64,000 bases of DNA from Bacteroidota bacterium (GCA_023459355.1 JAEWUM010000030.1:1-64000), one strand, 5' to 3'. Shown: positions 25,598 to 35,340, numbered from the stretch's first letter. Program-made: numbers and translations. The notes: generated from the letters alone by a model not told the origin.

Positions 25598-26197
25598 ATG
25601 TTTGAACATACCAAATACAGTTTTAGTTTTACTGCGGCTTCGTTGCGATTGCCGGATTTTGTGCGGGTGGCGGCCCTGAAACGTGAAAATAAGGACTATG
25701 ATTTCGTGCAGGAATTCGGGGGGGGGAAGACTACCACGGGGAGCCGGATGTTGTTTGAATATAACAAGCGAATTGCTGTCCTGACTGAGGAACAGCTCGA
25801 CTTGCTCATCGATGGTAGTTTAAGTGCTCAAAAACAAATCGCGTTTCTATCGATATGCAAATGCTACCCTTTCATTCGTGATTTTACAGTTGAAGTGGTG
25901 CGAGAAAAAATGCTACTATTCGATTATGCTCTTACGGAAGGGGAGTTTATTTCTTTCCTGAGACGGAAGACAGACATCCATCCGGAACTGGAAAAAATCA
26001 CGGATAAAACTACCTATAAGATTAAACAGGTTACATTTAAAATACTTGAACAGGCTGATATCATCCACGATATCCGCGATAAGATAATACAAGCTCAACT
26101 TATTGAACCGGAAGTGATGAAGGTGATTGCCAACGACAACAAGGAATGGTTGAAGGTGCTGTTGGTGAGTGATTATGACATTCAAAACATTACATAG
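25598..26197 (+). CDS. brxA: BREX protein BrxA (DUF1819), with G9 tract
   Basis: First gene of a type 1 BREX phage-defence operon. BrxA is a small DNA-binding protein of NusB-like fold. The 199 residues show the family pattern LRLPDFVRVAALKRENKDYD near the N-terminus (broken here across residues 16-35), then RMLFEYNKRIAVLTEEQLDLL. Codons 41-43 are GGG GGG GGG, a run of nine Gs at 25718-25726. The present length keeps the frame open, so this copy reads as ON. Loss or gain of one G would truncate the protein within a few dozen codons. brxB begins three bases after the stop. The start is supported by GGGAG just upstream. Confidence 0.93.
   Translation: MFEHTKYSFSFTAASLRLPDFVRVAALKRENKDYDFVQEFGGGKTTTGSRMLFEYNKRIAVLTEEQLDLLIDGSLSAQKQIAFLSICKCYPFIRDFTVEVVREKMLLFDYALTEGEFISFLRRKTDIHPELEKITDKTTYKIKQVTFKILEQADIIHDIRDKIIQAQLIEPEVMKVIANDNKEWLKVLLVSDYDIQNIT
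25718..25726 (+). repeat. Homopolymeric G9 tract inside brxA
   Basis: Nine consecutive Gs in the coding strand of brxA, encoding Gly41-Gly43. Such tracts commonly slip during replication. No other G run of this length is apparent in the window. Confidence 0.9.
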
Positions 26198-26200
26198 CGT

Positions 26201-26782
26201 ATGGAAGATTTAACCTTGAAATTCAACACCTTGTTTCACAAAATATCTTCTCCCGGATTCCTCAGCATGGAAGCCCTGGGTGGTGAAATTCCTTTTTTTA
26301 TCGCGACTTATGACGCTAAACAGGAAACCGAGGTACGTCAATCCATCAAAATGTTGATGAATAAATTAGAGACTAACGGCGTAAAGGTGTTAGAGATAAA
26401 TCTTTACGACTTGGTTTGTGATATCCTGGAAGAAAAAGGGGGCATGGAGCGCATGTTCAAGGTGGAGCAAGCAAGGTCGAAAGACAAGTTCCTGCGTGCG
26501 TTGCAATCTTCCCTGAATATCCACGAGGTTTTATTTCCCAGGATTGCTTCTTTGATTAACAATGCCAATGCAAAGGTGTATTTCCTAACCGGTATCGGAT
26601 TGGTATTTCCCTATATTCGTTCGCACAATGTATTGAATAACCTGCAAAGTGTGGCGAAAGATGCGCCTACCGTGTGTTTCTTCCCGGGTGAATACGACGG
26701 TCATACGCTGAATTTATTCGGCTTGCTGAAAGATGACAACTACTACCGTGCATTTAACATAGATAAAATCGAAGTAAAATGA
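26201..26782 (+). CDS. brxB: BREX protein BrxB (DUF1788)
   Basis: A 193-residue protein of the DUF1788 family found in BREX loci next to brxA. Its exact activity is not established. Recognisable stretches are SPGFLSMEALGGEIPFFIATYD near the N-terminus (broken over about residues 17-38), VLEINLYDLVCDILEE, FPRIASLINN, and the C-terminal VCFFPGEYDGHTLNLFGLL with the conserved YYRAFNI end. Its stop overlaps the start of brxC by ATGA, so BrxB and BrxC are translationally coupled. Confidence 0.94.
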   Translation: MEDLTLKFNTLFHKISSPGFLSMEALGGEIPFFIATYDAKQETEVRQSIKMLMNKLETNGVKVLEINLYDLVCDILEEKGGMERMFKVEQARSKDKFLRALQSSLNIHEVLFPRIASLINNANAKVYFLTGIGLVFPYIRSHNVLNNLQSVAKDAPTVCFFPGEYDGHTLNLFGLLKDDNYYRAFNIDKIEVK

Positions 26783-29700
26783 TTCATTCCTTTTTTGAAA
26801 AACCAATCAATCGTTACATTGAAACGGTCATCAAGGCTGATGATACCAGCAACATCTCCAATGAAGTAACCGAATATGTGATTACCACTGAAATAGCCCG
26901 TAAAATTGGAGATTTCTTTCAGGCATACAACAACTACACAGGTGCCAATGGTGTCTGGATTTCGGGTTTCTTCGGAAGTGGCAAGTCGCATTTACTCAAG
27001 ATTCTGTCGTATGTGCTGGCGAACTTGCAACACGACGATTATAAATGCGGTGAACTGTTTGCTGAAAAAATTGAAGGGGATGAAATGCTGAAAGCCGACA
27101 TCTTACGTGCTACCCGCACGCCGTCGGAATCGATTTTATTTAACATCGACCAGCAATCGCAAATTACCAGCAAGACCGATGCAAAAGCGATTCTTTCGGT
27201 TTTCTACAAGGTTTTTTATGATCATTCAGGCTATTATGGTTTTCAGCCGCATGTGGCTGAGTTTGAATCCTGGCTCGACAAGCAAGGGAAATACGCAGCC
27301 TTTAAGGAGCTGTTTGCCACACAATCGGGTAAAAGTTGGGAAACGGCACGCATTGATTATTTTGACCCGATGGTGACCGACACGGTAGCGGAGGTACTGG
27401 GTGGGCTGTTTAACAGCGATGCGTCAAAATACCTGACCATCATCGACGATATTGAAGATAAGCACAAGCAGTCAATCGAGGATTTTTGCGAACGTGTGCA
27501 GGAGTACATTCAAAGCAAACAAAAAGGGTTCAGGCTGAATTTCTTCGTGGACGAGGTGGGACAGTATATCAGCGACAATACCAAGCTGATGCTGAACCTG
27601 CAAACCATTGCCGAAAGTCTGGCTACCCGTACCAAAGGTGCGAGCTGGATTCTCGTGACTTCGCAGGAAGACATGGAAAAGGTGGTGGGCGACATGAACA
27701 AGCAGCAACAAAATGACTTTTCGCGTATCCAGGCGCGCTTTAAAATCAAAATTCCCTTGACCTCGGCCAATGTGGATGAGGTGATTGAAAAACGGTTGCT
27801 GAAAAAACAACAACAAGCCCAACAGGCTTTGAAGGCTGACTATAAACGAATTGGATCCCAGTTGGATACCTTGCTTACTTTCTCCGAAGCGGGTGTGCAA
27901 TTCAAAGGTTACGATGATGACACTGATTACGCCAACAAATACCCCTTTATCCCGTATCAGTTCGATTTGTTCCAGAATTGCCGGCGGGCTTTGTCTGTTC
28001 ACAATGCTTTTCAGGGAAAGCATGCCGCCATTGGTGAGCGCTCCATGCTCAGCGTGTTTCAACAAGTGGTTAAACACATCGAAAACAAAGAGGCCAACAC
28101 CCTCGTGAGTTTTGACCTGATGTTCGAAGGGATTCGCAACGAGCTGAAAGGGGAAATCCAAAGTGCCATTATCCTGGCTGAAAACAACCTCGATAATAAA
28201 ATGGCCTTGCGCATCCTGAAAACGCTCTTCATGGTTAAATACTTCACCAGTTTTAAAACGACCAGACGTAATATTTCGGTATTGCTGATTGATACTGTGA
28301 AGGTGGATTTGAGAAAACATGAACAGGAGGTGGAAGAAGCCCTGAATACACTCGAAAACCAAACCTATATTCAACGCAATGGGGAGTTGTACGAGTTTAT
28401 GACGAATGATGAAAAGGACATCGAAGAGGATATTAAAAATACGGATATCGATGATCAGGCCATTCCACAGCACTTGAAAACAATTTTCTACGACGAAATC
28501 ATCAAGGACAATAAAATCCGGTTTACCGATAACAAACAGGATTATGAGTTTACTTCGAAAATTGATGGCTCAACCATCGGCAGAGAAAAGGAACTGGAAA
28601 TAGACATCGTCACGGAATTTAACTACGATTATCCGAATGAAACCCTGCTGAAAGCCCAAACCATGGGGAGTGCGGGTGTGAAGTTTGTGTTGGCTCCTGA
28701 TGCTATGTTTAGAAAAGACCTTTATTTGTTTTTGAGAACCAACAAGTATGTCCGGCTGAATCAATCTACGACCAACCGACCAGAATACAAACGCATCCTG
28801 GCGGAGAAAGGGCAACAGAATGCGCTACGGGGACGAAATTTAAACCTGTTGGCGAACAGACTGCTTGCTGAATCGACTGTTTTCCTGAATGGAACAACGC
28901 TCGAAACGACTTACACGACCGATGGCAAAACAAAGGTAATTAATGTTTTTCAGGATTTAATACGGATGACTTATCCCAACCTGCGGATGATTGGCAATAC
29001 GCTTTACACCGAGGATACCATCAAATCTACCATCCGCAAATCGCAACATGAATTGTTCGGCATCGAAGAGCAGTTGATTTCGGAAGCTGAAAATGAAATC
29101 GTCGTGTTCATCAATCGCCGCAAGGCACAGTCGGACCGAACCAGCTTGCTCGATTTGCGTACGTACTTCATGCGCAAGCCTTATGGTTGGTACCCCAATG
29201 CCATCTGGACTTTAGTGGCGAAATTATTCAAACGGGGGCGTATTGAACTGAAGAAAGATGCCAATCTGCTTGAAGATGATCAGGTGCTGATGGCGTTGCT
29301 GAACAGTGCTGCCTACCCGAATACCTTACTCGAAGTCCCCAAGGAAATTGACACGAAACTCGTCAAAAAGCTGAAGGAATTGTACAAGGATGCTTTCGAT
29401 GAATCCTGCAACCTTACCGAAGCCAAAGATGTGGCACATGCTTTCCGCGATAAGTTGAAAGACATGTACGTGGATGTCAACAAACTGCTGGTGCAACAAA
29501 AACAATATGCATTCTTAGGTAGCTTGGCTGCTTTCAACGAGAAGTTGGGGAAACTGCAGGACAGGGAATACAGTTATTACCTGACGCACATAGCCGAATT
29601 TGAAGATGATTTGCTGGATTTCAAAGAAGGCTTGCTCGATCCGGTACGGCGTTTCATGAAAGGTGACCAATTGTTTATTTACGATACCATCCGAAAGTTA

Positions 29701-30300
29701 CTCGATGGGGATACTTCGAACCTCTCGTATGTAGAAGGGAATGAAGCACAGGTGCTCCGTGAACTGATTGCACTCCCGAAACCCTATGTTGGAGATGCCA
29801 TCCGCGAAGCGAAAGCTGCCAAAGATACCCTGATGACCAAAGTGGAAGCGAAGCTGCAAGAGGAACGCGACCTGACTCGTCAGGCTATTGACAAGGCGAT
29901 TGCGGATATTACCGGAAAAGAAGAATTTAAGAAACTGACGCCCGAACAACAGGAGAAGATTTTAGCTCCTTTCGAAGCGGAAAGTTACAAGCTCAACGGA
30001 CATCGATACATCGCCGTAATCAGGGATATGCGCAGTTTGGTGCGGGATGGTATTTTTACCCGCCAGTTAAACGAGATGATGACGCTCGCGTCGCCTGTCC
30101 CAACCGGCAATTACGCAGATACAACAACCACAAAACCGAGTGTTTCTGCGCCGGTAACGCATTATATCAACAAGAACCAGGTTAAACCGGTATTTGCCAA
30201 AACAGAACTGAAAACCGAAGCAGATGTCGATGAATATGTTGAAGCATATCGCAAAGCGCTGAAAGAACAGATAAAAAACAACCGAAGAATACAACTATAA
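26779..30300 (+). CDS. brxC: BREX P-loop ATPase BrxC
   Basis: Large ATPase of the BREX system, related to PglY and needed for defence and for host-site methylation. The 1173 residues match the family. A Walker A motif, GFFGSGKS, lies at residues 63-70 with Lys69, preceded by the typical NGVWISG strand. Further marks are FNIDQQSQ, LNFFVDEVGQYISDN as a probable Walker B region, and SWILVTSQEDME. The C-terminal third is rich in charged helices. It overlaps brxB by four bases. The AlbA_2 gene begins only three bases after its stop, so the insert is transcribed with the BREX genes. Confidence 0.95.
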   Translation: MIHSFFEKPINRYIETVIKADDTSNISNEVTEYVITTEIARKIGDFFQAYNNYTGANGVWISGFFGSGKSHLLKILSYVLANLQHDDYKCGELFAEKIEGDEMLKADILRATRTPSESILFNIDQQSQITSKTDAKAILSVFYKVFYDHSGYYGFQPHVAEFESWLDKQGKYAAFKELFATQSGKSWETARIDYFDPMVTDTVAEVLGGLFNSDASKYLTIIDDIEDKHKQSIEDFCERVQEYIQSKQKGFRLNFFVDEVGQYISDNTKLMLNLQTIAESLATRTKGASWILVTSQEDMEKVVGDMNKQQQNDFSRIQARFKIKIPLTSANVDEVIEKRLLKKQQQAQQALKADYKRIGSQLDTLLTFSEAGVQFKGYDDDTDYANKYPFIPYQFDLFQNCRRALSVHNAFQGKHAAIGERSMLSVFQQVVKHIENKEANTLVSFDLMFEGIRNELKGEIQSAIILAENNLDNKMALRILKTLFMVKYFTSFKTTRRNISVLLIDTVKVDLRKHEQEVEEALNTLENQTYIQRNGELYEFMTNDEKDIEEDIKNTDIDDQAIPQHLKTIFYDEIIKDNKIRFTDNKQDYEFTSKIDGSTIGREKELEIDIVTEFNYDYPNETLLKAQTMGSAGVKFVLAPDAMFRKDLYLFLRTNKYVRLNQSTTNRPEYKRILAEKGQQNALRGRNLNLLANRLLAESTVFLNGTTLETTYTTDGKTKVINVFQDLIRMTYPNLRMIGNTLYTEDTIKSTIRKSQHELFGIEEQLISEAENEIVVFINRRKAQSDRTSLLDLRTYFMRKPYGWYPNAIWTLVAKLFKRGRIELKKDANLLEDDQVLMALLNSAAYPNTLLEVPKEIDTKLVKKLKELYKDAFDESCNLTEAKDVAHAFRDKLKDMYVDVNKLLVQQKQYAFLGSLAAFNEKLGKLQDREYSYYLTHIAEFEDDLLDFKEGLLDPVRRFMKGDQLFIYDTIRKLLDGDTSNLSYVEGNEAQVLRELIALPKPYVGDAIREAKAAKDTLMTKVEAKLQEERDLTRQAIDKAIADITGKEEFKKLTPEQQEKILAPFEAESYKLNGHRYIAVIRDMRSLVRDGIFTRQLNEMMTLASPVPTGNYADTTTTKPSVSAPVTHYINKNQVKPVFAKTELKTEADVDEYVEAYRKALKEQIKNNRRIQL

Positions 30301-30303
30301 AAA

Positions 30304-31761
30304 ATGACAAAAGAAGAGCTTATCCAAAAACTTGTCGACCTTGAGTGGGAAGATTTTGAAGCCAAAGAAGCACGTTCGGAAGTCCCCAAATCGAGTTGGG
30401 AAACTGTGAGTGCATTTTCCAATACCAATGGGGGTTGGCTGTTATTTGGTATTAAACAAGCGGGAAAAAATTTTGAAATTCAGGGGGTTGCAAATGCCGA
30501 AAAAATTGAACAGGATTTCCTGAATACCATTCGTGGTGGGAAAATGAATGTTCTTATTCCAACCACACAAGCCAGATATAATTTCGACGGTAAAACTGTT
30601 TTGGCCTTTTACATTCCTGTTTCCAAATTAAAACCTGTATATTACCATAGTCTTGATAACACATTTATCCGACGTGGTAGTAGCGATCAGCGCGCTACAA
30701 ACGAAGAAGTTAATTCGATGTTTAGAGATCAAACTTTTGGCACCAAAACTTCAGAAATTGCACCTAATACTTCTCGTAATGATCTTAATGATAAGTCCTT
30801 GAGTGAGTATCAAAACTATATGTCAAGATTCAATCCAATAGTTAGTTATAACAAATTGAATGAATTTGATTTTTTACAGAAACTGCGCATTATGGAAGGG
30901 GAGCATTGCACCTTGGGTGGCTTGCTTTTCATTGGTAAACGGGATGCAATCGAAAAGATATTTCCAGATTTCAGAATAGATTTGTTGGAAATTCCAGGTA
31001 CTTCTTATACAGATGCCAGAGTGCGTTATACCTTTCGTTTGGATGAATTCGAAAATTTATGGGATTATTATTTCGAGTGCCTAGCTCGTTTGAAATCAAA
31101 GGTAAGTGTTGAATTTAAAATGGGAAATGAAGGTTTCGCCATGGATGTTTCACCAGGACTTGAAGCATTGAGAGAAGCTTTGGTAAATATGTTGATGCAT
31201 GCGGATCATTTTTCACCTGCTTGTCCCAGAATAAGAATTTTCACAGACCACATTGAATTTTACAACCCTGGCGGAATGCCTAAACCCTTTGAAGAATTAA
31301 AAGGGAAAGACATCTCACTTCCCAGAAACCCCGTTATAACCAAACTCTTCCGAATGGTAAAATTAGCTGAAAATGCAGGTTATGGTTTAGACAATATGGA
31401 AGCTAATTGGTACCAGTATAATCAAACTACCCCACATTTCAATGTTGACTTTGACTCGGTAGTGGTTCGCTTTGATTTAAACAAAGCAGAAACTCAATCA
31501 AGTGAAAATTCGGTAGAAACTTTACGGAAAGATTACGGAAAGATTACGGAAAGATTACGGAAAGAATACGGAAAGAATACCGCAGGTGTTTTTCAATTAA
31601 TAACACTGAATCCTTATATTACAAATACCACTATTTCAGAAAAATTATCAATATCGACCAGTACTGTAGAAAAGGTTATTGCTAAACTTAAAACTGAAAG
31701 AATAATAAAAAGAAATGGACCAAATCTTGGAGGATATTACGAAATAATAGCAGAATTATAA
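30304..31761 (+). CDS. AlbA_2/Schlafen-type DNA-binding protein with HATPase-like and winged-helix C-terminus
   Basis: A 485-residue accessory protein placed between brxC and pglX. Residues 1-135 form an AlbA_2 (Slfn-like) domain (WEDFEAKEARSEVPKS..., FSNTNGGWLLFGI, FIRRGSSDQRATNEEV). About 290-395 match the HATPase_c_4-like region of RecG-related regulators (LREALVNMLMHADH, then NPGGMPKPFEELKGKDISLPRNPVI broken over about 320-345, AGYGLDNM). The last 60 residues are a winged helix (TISEKLSISTSTVEKVIAKL). Between the last two domains are five 11-bp repeats. The gene is more AT-rich than brxC. A regulatory or nucleic-acid-sensing role in BREX is inferred from position. Confidence 0.88.
   Translation: MTKEELIQKLVDLEWEDFEAKEARSEVPKSSWETVSAFSNTNGGWLLFGIKQAGKNFEIQGVANAEKIEQDFLNTIRGGKMNVLIPTTQARYNFDGKTVLAFYIPVSKLKPVYYHSLDNTFIRRGSSDQRATNEEVNSMFRDQTFGTKTSEIAPNTSRNDLNDKSLSEYQNYMSRFNPIVSYNKLNEFDFLQKLRIMEGEHCTLGGLLFIGKRDAIEKIFPDFRIDLLEIPGTSYTDARVRYTFRLDEFENLWDYYFECLARLKSKVSVEFKMGNEGFAMDVSPGLEALREALVNMLMHADHFSPACPRIRIFTDHIEFYNPGGMPKPFEELKGKDISLPRNPVITKLFRMVKLAENAGYGLDNMEANWYQYNQTTPHFNVDFDSVVVRFDLNKAETQSSENSVETLRKDYGKITERLRKEYGKNTAGVFQLITLNPYITNTTISEKLSISTSTVEKVIAKLKTERIIKRNGPNLGGYYEIIAEL
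31522..31576 (+). repeat. Five tandem 11-bp repeats in the AlbA_2 gene
   Basis: Four perfect copies of TTACGGAAAGA (31522-31565) and one variant ATACGGAAAGA (31566-31576), covering codons about 407-425 in the linker before the winged helix. Eleven is not a multiple of three, so gain or loss of one copy shifts the frame. Confidence 0.9.
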
Positions 31762-31764
31762 TTT

Positions 31765-34700
31765 ATGAACACCAATCAACTCAAACGCTTTGCCCAGTCG
31801 GCTCGTGTCAAACTCATGTCGCAGGTGGCAGCACGGCTCGACTTCGTGTTGCATACCGATTCTGCCGAATTGCGCGAAAAAACCGAATCGCTCCGTCGTT
31901 TGCAGGAAGTCCTCAATGCCGATGGTCGCGAACAAGTGGTGGAGCGGGTGGCCTATACCTGGTTCAACCGTTTCGTGGCGCTGCGGTTCATGGATGTGAA
32001 CGACTACCAACCGCTGGGTATCCGGGTGGTAACACCCAAGGAAGGTTATACCTTGCCTGAATTGCTCGAAGAAGCCAAACACGGATTGATTGCCGATGAG
32101 TTGCCCGTGCAGCGCACCGAGGTGATGGAGTTGCTCGACGGACTGAAACCCAGTGCCAATCCGCAAAACGAAGCGTATAAACTCCTGCTTACCGCCGCAT
32201 GCAATCACCTGAACAGCATTTTTCCTTTCCTGTTCGAACGCATCAATGATTACACCGAGCTGCTGATGCCCGATGACCTGATTTCACAGTATTCCATCCT
32301 GTATGAGCTGCGCGAAGGCATGGAAGCAGCGGATTGCCGTGAAGTGGAGATTATCGGGTGGTTGTATCAGTTTTATATTTCGGAGCTTAACGATGAATTA
32401 ATCAGCTCAAAAAAGTCGTACAAAAAAGAAGAATTAGCTCCCGCTTCTCAATTGTTTACTCCCAAATGGATTGTTCAATATATGGTTGACAATACATTAG
32501 GGCAACTTTGGAGCGAGTACTATCCACAGACAAAAGTATTATCCGAACTACAGTTGTACATCAAACCTGATTATAAAGACAGATTAGAGAAACGTAAGTC
32601 AAAAAGCATTGAAGAAATAAAATTCATTGACCCCTGTACGGGTTCTGGTCATATTCTCTCTTATGCTTTTGATGTGTTTTATCGAATATACGAAGAACTC
32701 GGTTACGACGCCAATACAATACCAGAACTTATCATAACCAAGAATCTTTGGGGAGTTGACATCGACCAAAGGGCTGCACAATTAGCCTCATTTGTGTTGT
32801 TGATGAAAGGTCGTCAGAAATACAGAAGATTTTTAAAACGTGTTGAGTCTAACAAAATAATCCCAAACATATCTTATTATCAGGATTTTGACGAAGACGA
32901 TAAGTTTAAAAATGCTACGGCATTAGGGTCATTGATTAAAGTGGAAGCTGTTGAATTTGAAAGCTTTAAGGTTGAAGATGGCTCATTGTTTACACACCAA
33001 CAAACCGAATTAAAATTTCTTTATCAGTTGTTAGGACAACGATACGATTTAGTAGTTACAAATCCGCCTTATATCAACTCCTCACGCATGGAGAGTAGTC
33101 TGAAACAATATGTGGAAGCGAATTATCCTGAAACAAAATCAGATTTGTTTGCCACATTTGTATTGCGCTGTTTGGAACTTTGTACTGAGGATGGATTAAC
33201 TGGTTTTATGACACCTTTTGTATGGATGTTCATATCAAGTTATCAGAAGTTACGGGAAATCATCATAGATAAACATTTCATAAACAACCTCATACAATTA
33301 GAATATTCTGGATTTGATGGTGCTACCGTACCTATCTGTACTTTTACCTTGCGCAACAAACCTATACCTGATGCAAAAGGCAGTTATATTAGACTCAGTG
33401 ATTTCAAGGGTTCAGAAAACCAGGCTCCTAAAACCCTCGAAGCCATTCAAAACCCTCAATGCGGGTGGTTTTACACCGCCAATCAAAAAAACTTTGAAAA
33501 GATTCCTGGAAGTCCGATTGGGTATTGGTTGAGTGAAAAATGGATTAAGATCTTTACAAAAAACCAAATTAATCAAAAAGCAATTTCGGATGGTCAGAAT
33601 ATAACAGGTGATAATAACAGATATTTGAGACAATTCTGGGAAATTTCTAATTCTGAGATTTCTAAAGAAGGGAAATGGCCATTAATAGCGAAAGGTGGAG
33701 ATTTTAGAAGATGGGCTGGAAATGTAGATTTTGTAATAAGATGGGATAATAAAGCTTTAAGTGAATATAAGAAAAATCCTATAGCAAGAATTCAAAATGA
33801 AAAATTATGGTTTCGCTATGGTATTACTTGGAATCTTGTAGCAAGCTCAGGAACTGGTTTTAGATATTTGTTTAACAATCAACTATTTAACAAAGCAGCA
33901 CCAACCCTATTATTTGAAACTGATGATGAATTATATATTAAAACATTATTGGCTTTTCTAAATTCAAAAATCACATCTGAGATTTTAAAAATACTAAATC
34001 CGACATTAAATACTAATATTAAAGAAATACTATCTTTGCCATTTTCATTTGTATTTTTACAACAAATAGACCAAACAACAGAGAATTGTATAAAAATATC
34101 TTTAGCTGACTGGGACTCCCGCGAAACCTCCTGGGACTTCCAACAAAACGAACTAATCCGTTGCAAATCCAATTGCGGTCAGAACTGTGCAGACCTCGAT
34201 ATGCTTAGTGAAGAAGATCGGGATGAAATTTTTGCGATGGCAAATGTCCCAACCAACAGTAATTTGTTGGAGGAATGCTATCAAGCCTACACGAGTGAAT
34301 GGAAACGTAAGTTCTTCCAGCTTCACCAAAACGAAGAAGAACTCAACCGTCAGTTTATTGAAATCTACGGATTACAGGATGAGCTCACCCCCGATGTACC
34401 ACTCGAAGACATCACTATATTGAAAGAAGAAACTTCTATTGAAAATGGCGAGTTGGTTTTTCATGCCGATGAAGTCATGGCGCAGTTTGTAAGCTATGCC
34501 GTGGGCTGTATGTTCGGTCGGTACAGTTTAGACAAGCCAGGATTGATATTGGCAAATCAAGGCGAGACATTTGCAGATTATTTGCAGAAAGTTGCCCCCC
34601 AACCCCCTGAAGGGGGAGAAAGCGGGTCAAAATTCTTACCAGATGCCGATAATATTATTCCAGTTTTGGATGAGGAATGGTTTGAAGATGATATCGTGGC

Positions 34701-35274
34701 TCGCTTTTATGCATTCCTAAAAGCCAGCTTCGGCAAAGACAACTTCGATAAAAACCTGGCGTTTATAGAAGAATCGCTGGGTATGGAGTTGCGTAAGTAC
34801 TTCACGAAGAGCTTCTATGCCGATCACATCAAACGGTACAAAAAACGCCCCATCTACTGGATGTTTTCCTCGCCTCGCGGCTCGTTCAACGTGCTCATTT
34901 ACATGCATCGCTACACCCGCGACACCCTCAACCAGGTACTCAACGGCTACCTGCGCGAGTACAAAGAAAAAATCAGTGCCCACATGGAGCACCTCGACCA
35001 TATCGTCGAAACCGGCACATCCGTCGAAGCCACCCGTGCCACCAAGCAACGGGACAAATACCGCATCGTGCTCCTCGAGCTAAAGGACTACGAACGCGAC
35101 ATCCTTTACCCCCTTGCCACCCAACGCATCGCCATCGACCTCGACGACGGTGTGCTGGTGAATTACAACAAATTTGGCAAGGCGATTAAGGAAGTCGCCG
35201 GACTGAATGATAAAAAGACGAAAGAAAAAGTGAAGGGGTTTGATTGGATTGATGGGGAGGAGGTGATCCTCTGA
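31765..35274 (+). CDS. pglX: BREX adenine-specific DNA methyltransferase PglX
   Basis: The BREX methyltransferase, which marks host DNA (N6-methyladenine in known systems) and so separates self from phage. Of 1169 residues, the SAM-binding motif I is DPCTGSGH (Asp289 onward) and the catalytic motif IV is NPPY (residues 433-436), followed by a long target-recognition region. Base composition is uneven: codons 1-210 and from about 780 on are GC-richer, while about 210-780, which hold the methyltransferase motifs and recognition part, are AT-rich. Near codons 944-952 a palindromic insert encodes APQPPEGGE. It starts three bases after the AlbA_2 gene. Confidence 0.95.
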   Translation: MNTNQLKRFAQSARVKLMSQVAARLDFVLHTDSAELREKTESLRRLQEVLNADGREQVVERVAYTWFNRFVALRFMDVNDYQPLGIRVVTPKEGYTLPELLEEAKHGLIADELPVQRTEVMELLDGLKPSANPQNEAYKLLLTAACNHLNSIFPFLFERINDYTELLMPDDLISQYSILYELREGMEAADCREVEIIGWLYQFYISELNDELISSKKSYKKEELAPASQLFTPKWIVQYMVDNTLGQLWSEYYPQTKVLSELQLYIKPDYKDRLEKRKSKSIEEIKFIDPCTGSGHILSYAFDVFYRIYEELGYDANTIPELIITKNLWGVDIDQRAAQLASFVLLMKGRQKYRRFLKRVESNKIIPNISYYQDFDEDDKFKNATALGSLIKVEAVEFESFKVEDGSLFTHQQTELKFLYQLLGQRYDLVVTNPPYINSSRMESSLKQYVEANYPETKSDLFATFVLRCLELCTEDGLTGFMTPFVWMFISSYQKLREIIIDKHFINNLIQLEYSGFDGATVPICTFTLRNKPIPDAKGSYIRLSDFKGSENQAPKTLEAIQNPQCGWFYTANQKNFEKIPGSPIGYWLSEKWIKIFTKNQINQKAISDGQNITGDNNRYLRQFWEISNSEISKEGKWPLIAKGGDFRRWAGNVDFVIRWDNKALSEYKKNPIARIQNEKLWFRYGITWNLVASSGTGFRYLFNNQLFNKAAPTLLFETDDELYIKTLLAFLNSKITSEILKILNPTLNTNIKEILSLPFSFVFLQQIDQTTENCIKISLADWDSRETSWDFQQNELIRCKSNCGQNCADLDMLSEEDRDEIFAMANVPTNSNLLEECYQAYTSEWKRKFFQLHQNEEELNRQFIEIYGLQDELTPDVPLEDITILKEETSIENGELVFHADEVMAQFVSYAVGCMFGRYSLDKPGLILANQGETFADYLQKVAPQPPEGGESGSKFLPDADNIIPVLDEEWFEDDIVARFYAFLKASFGKDNFDKNLAFIEESLGMELRKYFTKSFYADHIKRYKKRPIYWMFSSPRGSFNVLIYMHRYTRDTLNQVLNGYLREYKEKISAHMEHLDHIVETGTSVEATRATKQRDKYRIVLLELKDYERDILYPLATQRIAIDLDDGVLVNYNKFGKAIKEVAGLNDKKTKEKVKGFDWIDGEEVIL
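34595..34620. repeat. C/G-rich palindromic insert within pglX
   Basis: CCCCCCAACCCCCTGAAGGG and the six bases after it form a short palindrome (CCCCCT/AGGGGG stem at 34603-34616) translated as APQPPEGGE inside PglX. I recognise the same unit as a dispersed repeat of Bacteroidota genomes. It contrasts sharply with the surrounding composition. Confidence 0.75.
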
Positions 35275-35340
35275 TAATTAACTGAGTAAGCAAGTGCAAA
35301 TTATTCAATGTGACATTTTAATATTTTAACAAATACAACT

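Noticed and set aside
25494..25679. A 61-codon open frame overlapping the brxA start
   Set aside because: It is out of frame with brxA, covers the promoter region and has no family features.
27472..28473. A 333-codon open frame on the minus strand opposite brxC
   Set aside because: It lies wholly inside brxC, has no recognisable motifs and a composition that mirrors the brxC codons, so it is a shadow frame.
34717..35049. Minus-strand open frame opposite the pglX 3' end
   Set aside because: It is a shadow of the GC-rich C-terminal codons of pglX, without motifs or a promoter.
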